Below, piece by piece: positions 25,017 through 32,421 of a DNA stretch of 64,000 nt. Below the pieces are notes generated by a model that had not been told where the DNA came from, made no database searches, and was given only the letters and a program-made list of their open reading frames with translations. Each line of letters opens with the position of its first letter. Position 1 is the stretch's first letter. Made by a program: the position numbers and the translations under genes. Origin of the DNA: Micromonospora musae (GTDB taxonomy: Bacteria; Actinomycetota; Actinomycetes; Mycobacteriales; Micromonosporaceae); assembly GCF_003626635.1 (NCBI RefSeq), contig NZ_RAZT01000015.1, forward strand, positions 62,001 to 126,000, read 5' to 3'.

Positions 25017-25034
25017 CTATCAGGGGGCTAACCT
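25006..25034 (+). promoter_or_regulatory. Promoter of the marR-ABC operon inside the end of doxX
   Basis: TTGGTG (25006-25011), a 17-nt spacer and TAACCT (25029-25034), then 7 nt to the GTG at 25042. The -35 lies in the last codons of doxX. Confidence 0.6.
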
Positions 25035-25041
25035 GCAGACC

Positions 25042-25527
25042 GTGGATCTCGTCACCCTCAACGACGTGCCGATGGGTCGCCTCCTGGCCTTGGCCGGCCA
25101 CATGGTCACCCAGCGGTGGAACCGCTTCCTGGCGGAGAAGTTCAACCTCACCCAGGCCGGGATGGTCGCCCTCATGACGCTCGACAAGAACGGCCCGATG
25201 CCCCACCGCGAGGTGGCCCAACGCTGCTTCGTACGGCCCGCCACGCTGACCGGGATCGTCGACACCCTGGAACGGGACGGCCTGGTCGAGCGGCAACGCG
25301 ACGACAGCGACCGGCGCAGCGTACGGCTCGCCATCACCCCCGCCGGCCACGAACGGCTGGCGGGGGTGGGCGTCCTGATCCGGTCGGGTCGGCCGCTCAC
25401 CTCGGTCGACGCCGACCCCGAGAAGGCGGCGGTGATCCGCGAGTTCCTGCTGGAGGTCATCGGTAGTGGAGAGGAACCAGGCATGACAGTGCCCACGGAC
25501 GGGACGGGAGGCCGGCAGAAGTGCTGA
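25042..25527 (+). CDS. MarR family transcriptional regulator
   Basis: The 161-residue protein has the MarR winged helix (LTQAGMVALMTLDKNGPMPHREVAQR, PATLTGIVDTLERDGLVERQRDDSDRRSVRLAITPAG). It overlaps the next gene by 7 nt and so is the first gene of an exporter operon it probably represses. A promoter with matching -35 and -10 boxes and no leader supports the GTG at 25042; an in-frame upstream start at 25006 lies inside that promoter and is less likely. Confidence 0.9.
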   Translation: MDLVTLNDVPMGRLLALAGHMVTQRWNRFLAEKFNLTQAGMVALMTLDKNGPMPHREVAQRCFVRPATLTGIVDTLERDGLVERQRDDSDRRSVRLAITPAGHERLAGVGVLIRSGRPLTSVDADPEKAAVIREFLLEVIGSGEEPGMTVPTDGTGGRQKC

Positions 25528-27254
25528 TCCGACTGCTCCGCGAACACCTGCGCCCCTACTCGAAGCCGCTGGCCGCGGTCCTGCTGCTCCAGTTCGTCGG
25601 CACCATGGCCTCGCTCTACCTGCCGAGCCTCAACGCCGACATCATCGACAAGGGCGTGGCGCGCGGCGACACCGGCTACATCATGTCGACCGGCGGCTGG
25701 ATGCTCGCCGTCAGCCTGGTGCAGATCGTCTGCTCGATCGCCGCGGTGTACTTCGGGGCGCGTACCGCGATGAGCTTCGGCCGGGACGCGCGGGCCGGGA
25801 TCTTCCGGCACGTCAACCGGTTCTCCGCCCGCGAGGTCGCCCGGTTCGGCGCACCGTCGCTCATCACGCGCACCACCAACGACGTGCAGCAGGTGCAGAT
25901 GCTCGTGCTGCTGAGCTGCACCATGCTCGTGGCCGCCCCGATCATGTGCGTCGGCGGGGTGGTGATGGCGCTGCGGGAGGACCTCGGGCTCTCCTGGCTG
26001 ATGCTCGTCTCGGTACCCGTCCTCGCCATCGCGCTGGCACTGGTCATCCGGCGGATGGTGCCGGGCTTCCGGCTCATGCAGACCCGGATCGACGCGGTCA
26101 ACCGGGTCCTGCGCGAGCAGATCACCGGCATCCGGGTGGTCCGCGCCTTCGTACGTGAGCCGTACGAGACGCAGCGCTTCGGCGTGGCGAACACGGACCT
26201 GAGCGCCACCGCGCTGCGGGTCGGGCGACTGCTGGCCCTGATCTTCCCGGTGGTGATGCTGGTGCTCAACGTCTCCAGCGTCGCGGTGCTCTGGTTCGGC
26301 GCGCAGCGGGTCGACTCCGGCGCGATCCAGATCGGCGCGCTCACCGCCTTCCTTCAGTACCTCATGCAGATCCTGATGTCCGTCATGATGGCCACCTTCA
26401 TGCTGATGATGGTGCCGCGCGCGGCGGTCTGCGCCGAGCGCATCGTCGAGGTGTTCGACACCGACACCTCCGTGGCGCCGCCCGCGACGCCGACCGCCGA
26501 GGTGTCCGGACGGGCCGAGTTGGAGCTGCGCGACGTGCGCTTCCAGTACCCGGGCGCGGCCGACCCGGTGCTGCGGGACATCTCGTTCCGGGTCACGCCC
26601 GGCAGCACCACGGCGATCATCGGCAGCACCGGGGCCGGCAAGACCACCCTGCTGTCGCTGGTGCCGCGACTGGTCGACGTCACCGCCGGCGCGGTGCTGG
26701 TCGACGGAATCGACGTACGCGACCTGGCCCCCGACGAGCTGTGGCGACGGATCGGCCTGGTGCCGCAGCGGCCGTACCTCTTCACCGGCACGGTCGCGAG
26801 CAACCTGCGGTACGGCAACCCGGACGCCACCGACGAGGAGCTCTGGAGGGCGCTGGAGATCGCGCAGGCCGCGGACTTCGTGATGCAGATGCCCGAGGGG
26901 CTGGAGGCGCCCGTCGCGCAGGGCGGCACGAACGTCTCCGGTGGCCAGCGGCAACGGTTGGCGATCGCCCGGGCCCTGGTCCGGAAGCCGGAGATATACC
27001 TCTTCGACGACTCGTTCTCCGCGCTCGACCTGGGCACCGACGCGCGGTTGCGGGCGGCGCTGCGGCCGGTCACCGCGGACGCCGCCGTGGTGATCGTGGC
27101 CCAGCGGGTCTCCACGATCGTCGACGCCGACCAGATCATCGTGCTCGAGAACGGGGGAGTCGTCGGAGTGGGACGACACGAGGAGCTGCTGGAGAGCTGC
27201 CCGACGTACGCCGAGATCGTCGCCTCGCAGCAGACCGCGCAGGTGCCGGCATGA
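25521..27254 (+). CDS. ABC exporter half-transporter with degenerate catalytic site
   Basis: The 577-residue protein has six membrane helices (about 15-300) and a C-terminal ATPase domain: Walker A GSTGAGKTT, signature NVSGGQRQRLAIARA, Walker B YLFDDSFSALD. The catalytic Glu after Walker B is Asp (DD instead of DE), as in the non-catalytic half of heterodimeric exporters of the MdlA/TmrA type. Its partner is the next ABC gene, which has the normal Glu. The gene is translationally coupled to marR upstream and, through two tiny overlapping frames, to the partner downstream. Substrate unknown; drugs or lipids are typical. Confidence 0.93.
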   Translation: MLIRLLREHLRPYSKPLAAVLLLQFVGTMASLYLPSLNADIIDKGVARGDTGYIMSTGGWMLAVSLVQIVCSIAAVYFGARTAMSFGRDARAGIFRHVNRFSAREVARFGAPSLITRTTNDVQQVQMLVLLSCTMLVAAPIMCVGGVVMALREDLGLSWLMLVSVPVLAIALALVIRRMVPGFRLMQTRIDAVNRVLREQITGIRVVRAFVREPYETQRFGVANTDLSATALRVGRLLALIFPVVMLVLNVSSVAVLWFGAQRVDSGAIQIGALTAFLQYLMQILMSVMMATFMLMMVPRAAVCAERIVEVFDTDTSVAPPATPTAEVSGRAELELRDVRFQYPGAADPVLRDISFRVTPGSTTAIIGSTGAGKTTLLSLVPRLVDVTAGAVLVDGIDVRDLAPDELWRRIGLVPQRPYLFTGTVASNLRYGNPDATDEELWRALEIAQAADFVMQMPEGLEAPVAQGGTNVSGGQRQRLAIARALVRKPEIYLFDDSFSALDLGTDARLRAALRPVTADAAVVIVAQRVSTIVDADQIIVLENGGVVGVGRHEELLESCPTYAEIVASQQTAQVPA

Positions 27255-27372
27255 GCGACCGCAGGGAGCGAATCATCAGGCACAGCGCGGAGAAGCCTCA
27301 GGCCGGCGCCGACCGAAGGGAGGTGCCGGCATGAGCGACCGCAGGGAGCGAATCATCAGGCACAGCGCGGAG
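27241..27372 (+). repeat. 52-bp perfect direct repeat (80-bp period) between ABC genes
   Basis: Bases 27241-27292 recur exactly at 27321-27372. The unit begins with AGGTGCCGGC and an ATGA that is the stop of the first ABC gene in copy 1. Each copy carries a ribosome-binding sequence and a start codon. Confidence 0.95.
27251..27334 (+). CDS. Possible 27-residue coupling peptide
   Basis: This frame starts at the ATGA overlap with the first ABC gene, reads MSDRRERIIRHSAE then a linker, and ends in an ATGA overlap with the second copy of the repeat. It may only serve to carry ribosomes across the gap. No family is recognised. Confidence 0.4.
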   Translation: MSDRRERIIRHSAEKPQAGADRREVPA

Positions 27373-27384
27373 GAGGCGGCGTGA
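27331..27384 (+). CDS. Possible 17-residue coupling peptide (repeat copy 2)
   Basis: It starts in the second repeat copy after GGGAGG, again reads MSDRRERIIRHSAE, and stops in a GTGA overlap with the second ABC gene. The second ABC protein also begins MSDR, so the unit may derive from duplicated gene-start sequence. Confidence 0.4.
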   Translation: MSDRRERIIRHSAEEAA

Positions 27385-29423
27385 GCGACAGGAAACCCGT
27401 ACCGGCGCAGAAGCCGGCTGCCGGTTCGGCACCGCGCCGGGGGCCGGGCGGTGGCCGCGGCCCGGGCTTCGGGGCCGGGATGCCCGCCGAGCGGTCCATG
27501 AACTTCGGGCCGTCGGCACGGCGTCTGCTCGGCCGGCTCCGGCCGCACCAGCTCCAGCTCGGCGGGATCATCGCGCTGGCGCTGGTGAGCGTCGGGTTGA
27601 GCGTCGCCGGGCCGAAGATCCTCGGGCACGCCACCGACCTGATCTTCAGCGGGGTGATCGGCCGGCAGCTCGAAACGGGCAGCACCGTCGAGCAGGCCGT
27701 CACGGCGGCCCGCGCGAGCGGCAACGACGCCTTCGCCGACATGCTCGCCCGGATGAACCCGGTGCCCGGCGCCGGCATCGACTTCACCGCGCTGGGCCGG
27801 GTGCTGCTGCTGGCGCTCGGGCTCTACCTCGGCGCGGCGGTGCTCTCCTGGTGGCAGGGCTGGCTGCTCAACGGGGTGGTGCAGCGGACGGTGCTGAAGC
27901 TCCGTGCGGACGTGGAGGAGAAGCTCAACCGGCTGCCGCTGCCCTACTTCGACCGGCAGCCCCGGGGCGAGCTGCTCAGTCGGGTGACGAACGACATCGA
28001 CAACATCTCGCAGAGCCTCCAGCAGACGTTGAGCCAGCTGCTCACGTCCGTGCTCACCGTGGTCGGCGTACTCGGGGCGATGTTCTGGATCTCGCCGCTG
28101 CTGGCGCTGGTGGCGCTGGTGGCCGTGCCGCTCTCGGTGCTGGTCACCCAACGGATCGCCAAGCGGTCGCAGAAGCAGTTCATCGCCCAGTGGGCGCACA
28201 CCGGTGAGCTGAACGGCCGGATCGAGGAGGCCTTCACCGGCCACGAGCTGGTCAAGGTCTTCGGCCGGCAGCGGGAGGTCGAGGCGGCGTTCACGGAGAA
28301 GAACGAGGAGCTCTTCAAGGCCAGCTTCGGCGCCCAGTTCATCTCCGGGATCATCATGCCGTCGATGATGTTCATCGGGAACCTGAGCTACGTGGCGATC
28401 GCGGTGGTCGGTGGGCTGCGGGTCGCCAACGGGACGATGAGCCTCGGCGACGTGCAGGCGTTCATCCAGTACTCCCGGCAGTTCACCCAGCCGCTGACCC
28501 AGGTGGCCTCGATGGCCAACCTGCTCCAGTCCGGCGTGGCGTCGGCGGAGCGGGTCTTCGAGGTGCTCGACGCCGACGAGCAGACCCCCGACCCGGTCGA
28601 GCCGGCCCGGGTGACCCAGCCGCGCGGCCGGGTCGAGTTCGAGCACGTGTCCTTCCGCTACGTGCCGGAGAAGCCGCTGATCGACGACCTGTCGCTGGTC
28701 GCCGAGCCGGGTCACACCGTGGCGATCGTCGGGCCGACCGGCGCGGGCAAGACCACCCTGGTCAACCTGATCATGCGGTTCTACGAGCTGGACGCCGGCC
28801 GGATCACCCTCGACGGGGTGGACACCACCAGCATGAGCCGCGACGACCTGCGTGGCCGGATCGGCATGGTGCTCCAGGACACCTGGCTCTTCGGCGGCAC
28901 CATCCGCGACAACATCGCGTACGGCCGGCCGGACGCGACCGAGGAGGAGATCCTCGCCGCCGCCCGGGCCACCTTCGTGGACCGGTTCGTCCGCAGCCTG
29001 CCCGACGGCTACGACACCGTCATCGACGAGGAGGCGAGCAACGTCAGCGCGGGCGAGAAGCAGCTCATCACCATCGCCCGGGCGGCCCTCGCCGAGCCGT
29101 CGCTGCTGATCCTGGACGAGGCCACCAGCTCGGTCGACACCCGCACCGAGGTGCTGCTGCAACGGGCGATGGCCGCGCTGCGCTCGGACCGGACCAGCTT
29201 CGTGATCGCGCACCGGCTCTCCACCATCCGGGACGCCGACCTGATCCTGATGATGGAGAACGGCCGGATCGTCGAGCAGGGCACGCACGAGCAGCTGCTC
29301 GACGCGCGCGGCGCGTACCACCGGCTCTACCTTTCCCAGTTCACCCAGGCGATCACCGAGGAGGACGAGGGCGAGGAGGCCGCCCGGACCCCGGCAGCGG
29401 CCCAGGGGGCGCTCTCCGCGTGA
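27381..29423 (+). CDS. ABC exporter half-transporter, catalytic partner
   Basis: The 680-residue protein has a Gly/Pro/Arg-rich N-terminal extension of about 45 residues, six membrane helices with a larger outside loop (about 95-135), and an ATPase domain: Walker A GPTGAGKTT, signature NVSAGEKQLITIARA (SAGEK in place of SGGQ), Walker B LLILDEATSSVD with the catalytic Glu. It pairs with the preceding half-transporter, which lacks that Glu, giving one consensus and one degenerate ATP site. The acidic C-terminus (TEEDEGEEAA) is an add-on. Confidence 0.93.
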   Translation: MSDRKPVPAQKPAAGSAPRRGPGGGRGPGFGAGMPAERSMNFGPSARRLLGRLRPHQLQLGGIIALALVSVGLSVAGPKILGHATDLIFSGVIGRQLETGSTVEQAVTAARASGNDAFADMLARMNPVPGAGIDFTALGRVLLLALGLYLGAAVLSWWQGWLLNGVVQRTVLKLRADVEEKLNRLPLPYFDRQPRGELLSRVTNDIDNISQSLQQTLSQLLTSVLTVVGVLGAMFWISPLLALVALVAVPLSVLVTQRIAKRSQKQFIAQWAHTGELNGRIEEAFTGHELVKVFGRQREVEAAFTEKNEELFKASFGAQFISGIIMPSMMFIGNLSYVAIAVVGGLRVANGTMSLGDVQAFIQYSRQFTQPLTQVASMANLLQSGVASAERVFEVLDADEQTPDPVEPARVTQPRGRVEFEHVSFRYVPEKPLIDDLSLVAEPGHTVAIVGPTGAGKTTLVNLIMRFYELDAGRITLDGVDTTSMSRDDLRGRIGMVLQDTWLFGGTIRDNIAYGRPDATEEEILAAARATFVDRFVRSLPDGYDTVIDEEASNVSAGEKQLITIARAALAEPSLLILDEATSSVDTRTEVLLQRAMAALRSDRTSFVIAHRLSTIRDADLILMMENGRIVEQGTHEQLLDARGAYHRLYLSQFTQAITEEDEGEEAARTPAAAQGALSA

Positions 29424-29451
29424 CCCACCCGGCCGGGTAGGCGCGCGAGGT

Positions 29452-29493
29452 TCCCGGCCGGGTGCAGGCGGGCCTGCCCCCACCCGGCCGGGA
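29452..29493. terminator. GC-rich hairpin 1 between ABC and thrS genes
   Basis: Perfect 13-bp arms TCCCGGCCGGGTG (29452-29464) and its complement (29481-29493), 16-nt loop. It is the first of two hairpins in a convergent gap. Confidence 0.75.
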
Positions 29494-29506
29494 CCATCGG
29501 CACCGG

Positions 29507-29544
29507 CCGTGGGCCGGCCGGCACGAGCACCGGCCGGCCCACGG
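29507..29544. terminator. GC-rich hairpin 2 between ABC and thrS genes
   Basis: Perfect 15-bp arms (29507-29521 and 29530-29544) with an 8-nt loop. With hairpin 1 it probably forms a bidirectional terminator. Confidence 0.8.
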
Positions 29545-29566
29545 ACTGACTGCCGCCGCGCCCGGG

Positions 29567-30781
29567 TCAGCCGGGCAGCAGCTGTCCGGTCCGGCTGGCC
29601 ACCACGTCGCCCACCAGGGCGAGCGCGTCCGCCACGGGCAGCGGGTCGAGGGACCGCCCGTCGCGCAGCCGCAGGGACACCCGCCCGTCGGCCGCCTCCC
29701 GGGCACCGACCACCGCGACGTACGGGATGCGTCGCCGGGCGGCGTCCCGGATCCGGGCACCCAGTGAACCGGCGGCGTCGATCTCGACCCGCAGCCCGGC
29801 CGCCTCGGCCCGGCGGGCGAGGTCGGCCGCCGCGCCGGCCTGGCCGGCGTCCACCGGCAGCACCGCCAACTGGACCGGCGCGTACCAGGCGGGGAAGGCG
29901 CCCTCGTGCACCTCGATCAGGTAGGCGAAGAGTCGCTCCATGCTGCCGACCAGGCTCCGGTGCACCATCACCGGGCGCCGCCTCGCCCCGTCCCGGTCGG
30001 TGTAGGCCAGGTCGAAGCGCTCCGGCTTGTCGAAGTCGAGCTGCACGGTGGCCAGGGTCGACTCCCGCCCCCGGCCGTCGACGATCTGGACGTCGATCTT
30101 CGGACCGTAGAAGGCGGCGTCCCCGGGTGCCACCTCGTACTCCACCCCGGCCAGCGCGTCGCGCAGCAGCTCCTCGGCGCGGGCCCACTGCGCGTCGTCG
30201 CCGACGTACCGCTGCCCGGGTCCGCGTACCGACAACCGGAACCCGGCCGGGCGTACGCCGAGCGCGGCGTGCGCCTCGCGGATCAGCCGGAGGATCTCGG
30301 CCACCTCCGCCCCCACCTGCTCCAACGCGCAGAAGTTGTGCGCGTCGTTGAGCGAGATGGCCCGTACCCGGGAGAGGCCACCGAGCACCCCGGAGCGCTC
30401 GGCGCGGTACATCCCGCCCAGCTCGGCGACGCGCAGCGGCAGCTCACGGTAGGAGCGCCCGCGCGCGCCGAACACCAGCGCATGGTGCGGGCAGAGCGCC
30501 GGCCGCAGCACGAACTCGTCGTCGGCGGAGAGGCGCATCGGCGGGAACATGTCGTCGGCGAAGTAGCCGAGGTGGCCGGAGCGCTCGAAGAGCTCGCGTT
30601 TACCCAGCGGTGGCGAGTAGACGTGCTGGTAGCCGGCTCGGCGCTCCAACTCCCGGACGTACTCCTCGACCGCGTGCCGGGCGGCGGCGCCGGCCGGCAA
30701 CCAGATGGGCAGCCCGGCGCCGGCCAGCGGATCGGAGACGAACAGCTCCAGCTCCCGGCCGAGCCTGCGGTGGTCGATCAT
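29567..30781 (-). CDS. Short threonyl-tRNA synthetase without TGS and editing domains
   Basis: At 404 residues it lacks the N-terminal TGS and editing domains of normal ThrRS (about 640-690 residues) and contains only the class II catalytic core and anticodon-binding domain. Zinc ligands are conserved (Cys in LRPALCPHH, His in NDAHNFC, His in MVHRSLVGS). Motif 2 (YRAERSGVLGGLSRVR) and motif 3 (GSMERLFAYLIE) are intact, so it is probably active. The usual QDDAHIFC reads LNDAHNFC. A full-length housekeeping ThrRS is presumably elsewhere. The gene is preceded by a leader peptide with three Thr codons and two stem-loops, which implies control by threonyl-tRNA supply. Roles could be back-up charging or resistance to a ThrRS inhibitor. 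Confidence 0.93.
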   Translation of the reverse strand: MIDHRRLGRELELFVSDPLAGAGLPIWLPAGAAARHAVEEYVRELERRAGYQHVYSPPLGKRELFERSGHLGYFADDMFPPMRLSADDEFVLRPALCPHHALVFGARGRSYRELPLRVAELGGMYRAERSGVLGGLSRVRAISLNDAHNFCALEQVGAEVAEILRLIREAHAALGVRPAGFRLSVRGPGQRYVGDDAQWARAEELLRDALAGVEYEVAPGDAAFYGPKIDVQIVDGRGRESTLATVQLDFDKPERFDLAYTDRDGARRRPVMVHRSLVGSMERLFAYLIEVHEGAFPAWYAPVQLAVLPVDAGQAGAAADLARRAEAAGLRVEIDAAGSLGARIRDAARRRIPYVAVVGAREAADGRVSLRLRDGRSLDPLPVADALALVGDVVASRTGQLLPG

Positions 30782-30837
30782 GTCGCTCTCCCTGATCGCG
30801 TACGACCCGGAGGCGACCCGGTGACCGAGGTCCGCGC

Positions 30838-30865
30838 GGCCCCCGGGAGCGGTCGCCCCGGGGCC
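30838..30865 (-). terminator. Attenuator terminator hairpin of the thrS leader
   Basis: On the minus strand GGCCCCGGG pairs with CCCGGGGGCC (one bulged G) around an 8-9 nt loop. It lies between the leader peptide stop and the synthetase start, the position of an attenuation or ribosome-binding-site-occluding stem. Confidence 0.6.
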
Positions 30866-30880
30866 TCGTGGACAGAAACG

Positions 30881-30934
30881 TCAGTGCGGCACGCCGGAGT
30901 CGTCCGGCGTCGTGGTCAGATCCGCGCTGCGCAT
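30881..30934 (-). CDS. Threonine-rich leader peptide of the ThrRS gene
   Basis: A 17-residue frame, MRSADLTTTPDDSGVPH, carries three consecutive Thr codons (ACC ACG ACG). It ends about 100 nt before the synthetase start. An 8-bp perfect stem (30891-30910) begins directly at the Thr codons and a stronger GC hairpin follows the stop. This is the layout of ribosome-mediated attenuators of amino-acid genes: stalling at Thr codons would open the first stem and alter the second. TACCGT 6 nt before the ATG predicts that the mRNA starts at the leader ATG. The function is inferred from layout. Confidence 0.6.
   Translation of the reverse strand: MRSADLTTTPDDSGVPH
30891..30910 (-). promoter_or_regulatory. 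First stem of the thrS attenuator
   Basis: Perfect 8-bp arms ACGCCGGA and TCCGGCGT with a 4-nt loop, inside the leader peptide frame and starting in its last Thr codon. Confidence 0.6.
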
Positions 30935-30940
30935 GCCGAG

Positions 30941-30946
30941 ACGGTA
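30941..30946 (-). promoter_or_regulatory. -10 box of the thrS leader
   Basis: TACCGT on the minus strand, 6 nt before the leader ATG at 30934. Confidence 0.5.
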
Positions 30947-31380
30947 CGCCCGGTGCGGGCGCGGGCGCACCCGCGTTTTTCGCCGCAGGCGGCGTGGCTC
31001 CCGGCCGCCTGACCGACTGGGTCTGCGGTGATGTCAGGGTGTCGGCGCGGACGGGTCACCGCGACGTCGTCGAGGCGCGGCGACGGACCGCCCCGCCGAG
31101 GCCCGGCCCGGCCGGGTCAGGGGCGGGCCGCCGGCACGGGACCTGCCGGCGGCCCAATGCGGCCCGATCGTCGAGAACGGGGGACCCGACGGTCGTTGGG
31201 GCCGCGCTCGCCAACGGTACGCCGACGAACGCCGATCCGCCGACCGTGACCGGGAGCTATGGAGCGTCGTTGTACCTGGGTGACCTTGCCGTGTCCGTGG
31301 TCACCGCCTGTCGGGGCCGTCCGTCGTGACGCCGGACACGCCGTCAGGCTCGGTACATCAGATCGGCCACATACGGCGAG
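30947..31380. other. Gene-free region between thrS leader and dedA
   Basis: No convincing gene is seen. It contains the probable upstream promoter region of the thrS leader, a TTTTT run at 30976-30980, and a perfect 12-bp hairpin at 31125-31155. The sequence before dedA (31160-31380) is less GC-rich and should hold the dedA promoter. Confidence 0.5.
31125..31155. terminator. Perfect 12-bp hairpin in the thrS-dedA gap
   Basis: Arms GGGCCGCCGGCA (31125-31136) and its complement (31144-31155), 7-nt loop. It lies in a divergent gap, so it is not a conventional 3' terminator for either neighbour. Confidence 0.5.
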
Positions 31381-32007
31381 GTGGCACGCGTGCCCGAACT
31401 ACTCACTGACGTCACGTCACCGACGTGGGCGTACCTCGCGCTGCTCGGGCTGTTGCTGCTGGACGCCTTCGTTCCGGTCATTCCCACCCAGGCAATCATG
31501 ATCACCGGCGGGGCGCTCACCGTCTACGGCGGGCTGGACCTGCCGCTCACGATCGCCGTCGGCGCGCTCGGGGTGCTCGCCGGAGACCTCGTCTGCTACC
31601 TGCTGGGCCGGAGCGCACCCGATCGACGGGTACGACGACATACCCGGCAGAATCGCGCCCAACGGACCGCCGCCCGGTTCACCCAGGGCCTACGCCGTCC
31701 GGGGCCGATGGTGATCCTGCTCTGCCGGTTCGTGCCCGGCGGCCGGATGGCGGCCTGCTTCTCGGCCGGCCGCAGCCGCTACCCGTACCGGCTCTTCCTG
31801 AGCTACGAGACGATCGCGGCGCTGGGCTGGGCCAGCTACGGCGCGCTGGTCGGGCACCTCGGCGGGGCGGCGCTCGCCTCGTCCACCTGGCGGCTCGCCC
31901 TGGTCGCGGCCGTCGCGGCGGCCGGGTTCGGCGCCGCCGGCTGGGCGATGACATTGGTAGGCGTCCGCAACGCCCGCCGGGCCGCCGCCGAACTCCCCAT
32001 CGACTGA
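31381..32007 (+). CDS. DedA family membrane protein
   Basis: The 208-residue protein has the SNARE-associated/DedA pattern: DAFVPVIPTQAIMITGG, AGDLVCYLLGRS, VILLCRFVPGGRMAACFSAGRSRYPYRLF and four to five membrane helices. DedA proteins are linked to membrane phospholipid or polyprenyl-phosphate flipping. The catalytic-loop Arg/Pro/Gly (RFVPGGR) are conserved. The start may be the GTG at 31381 or the next at 31390. Confidence 0.88.
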   Translation: MARVPELLTDVTSPTWAYLALLGLLLLDAFVPVIPTQAIMITGGALTVYGGLDLPLTIAVGALGVLAGDLVCYLLGRSAPDRRVRRHTRQNRAQRTAARFTQGLRRPGPMVILLCRFVPGGRMAACFSAGRSRYPYRLFLSYETIAALGWASYGALVGHLGGAALASSTWRLALVAAVAAAGFGAAGWAMTLVGVRNARRAAAELPID

Positions 32008-32027
32008 GTGTCGCCGCCGCAGACTCG

Positions 32028-32044
32028 TATAAGCTGCATTTATA
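32028..32044. promoter_or_regulatory. Inverted repeat at the toxin-antitoxin promoter
   Basis: TATAA and TTATA arms flank a 7-nt centre and overlap the -10 box TATATT (32041-32046). This is a candidate operator for the antitoxin or toxin-antitoxin complex. Confidence 0.45.
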
Positions 32045-32046
32045 TT
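32041..32046 (+). promoter_or_regulatory. -10 box of the toxin gene (leaderless start)
   Basis: TATATT, 6 nt before the GTG at 32053, the same arrangement as at accD. Confidence 0.65.
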
Positions 32047-32052
32047 GATGAC

Positions 32053-32421
32053 GTGTGGAGCGTGAAACTGCATCCTGAGGTCGAAGACTGGTTCCTCGGC
32101 TTATGCAAGACCGATCCAGCAAGCGCAGATCTGATCGCCGAGGCGATAGACCTGCTGGCCGAACACGGTCCGGCATTGGGTCGTCCGATGGTGGACCGAC
32201 TCAAGGGCAGCTCCTTCCACCACATGAAGGAACTCAGGCCGGGTTCCACGGGCTCGACGGAGATAAGGATGATCTTTGCTTTCGACCCGTTGCGGGAAGC
32301 CGTCTTCCTGGTGGCCGGTGACAAATCGGGCCATTGGCAGAGTTGGTACCAGGTGGCCGTGCCGTTGGCGGATGGGCGGTTCCAGGAGCACCTCACCTCG
32401 TTGAAGGAGGCGGAGCGATGA
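32053..32421 (+). CDS. HigB/Gp49-like toxin (RelE/ParE superfamily)
   Basis: The 122-residue protein matches the phage-derived Gp49-like/HigB family: LHPEVEDWFLGL, LGRPMVDRLKGSSFHHMKELRPG, EIRMIFAFDPLREAVFLVAGDKSGHW. Such proteins are usually ribosome-dependent mRNA interferases. The toxin precedes its antitoxin, the reversed order typical of higBA, and overlaps it by ATGA. The frame extends 45 nt further up, but the TATATT box ending 6 nt before the GTG at 32053 decides the start. GC content is lower than in the neighbours, consistent with mobility. Confidence 0.88.
   Translation: MWSVKLHPEVEDWFLGLCKTDPASADLIAEAIDLLAEHGPALGRPMVDRLKGSSFHHMKELRPGSTGSTEIRMIFAFDPLREAVFLVAGDKSGHWQSWYQVAVPLADGRFQEHLTSLKEAER

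Noticed and set aside
25020..27179. 719-codon antisense frame over marR and the first ABC gene
   Set aside because: Low-complexity His/Asp/Arg-rich translation typical of GC shadow frames; the sense genes are unambiguous.
27241..27372. CRISPR-like or insertion-sequence repeat
   Set aside because: Only two copies of a 52-bp unit with a 28-bp gap, no cas genes and no transposase; it is a local duplication.
27276..30188. 970-codon antisense frame over the second ABC gene and thrS
   Set aside because: Spans two real genes in opposite orientations and shows no domain.
30782..30960. T-box riboswitch upstream of thrS
   Set aside because: No T-box consensus (TGGNACCGCG) is present; the leader peptide with Thr codons explains the structure better.
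31028..31329. Short frames between thrS leader and dedA
   Set aside because: No ribosome-binding site, no recognisable composition, several overlapping frames of equal quality.
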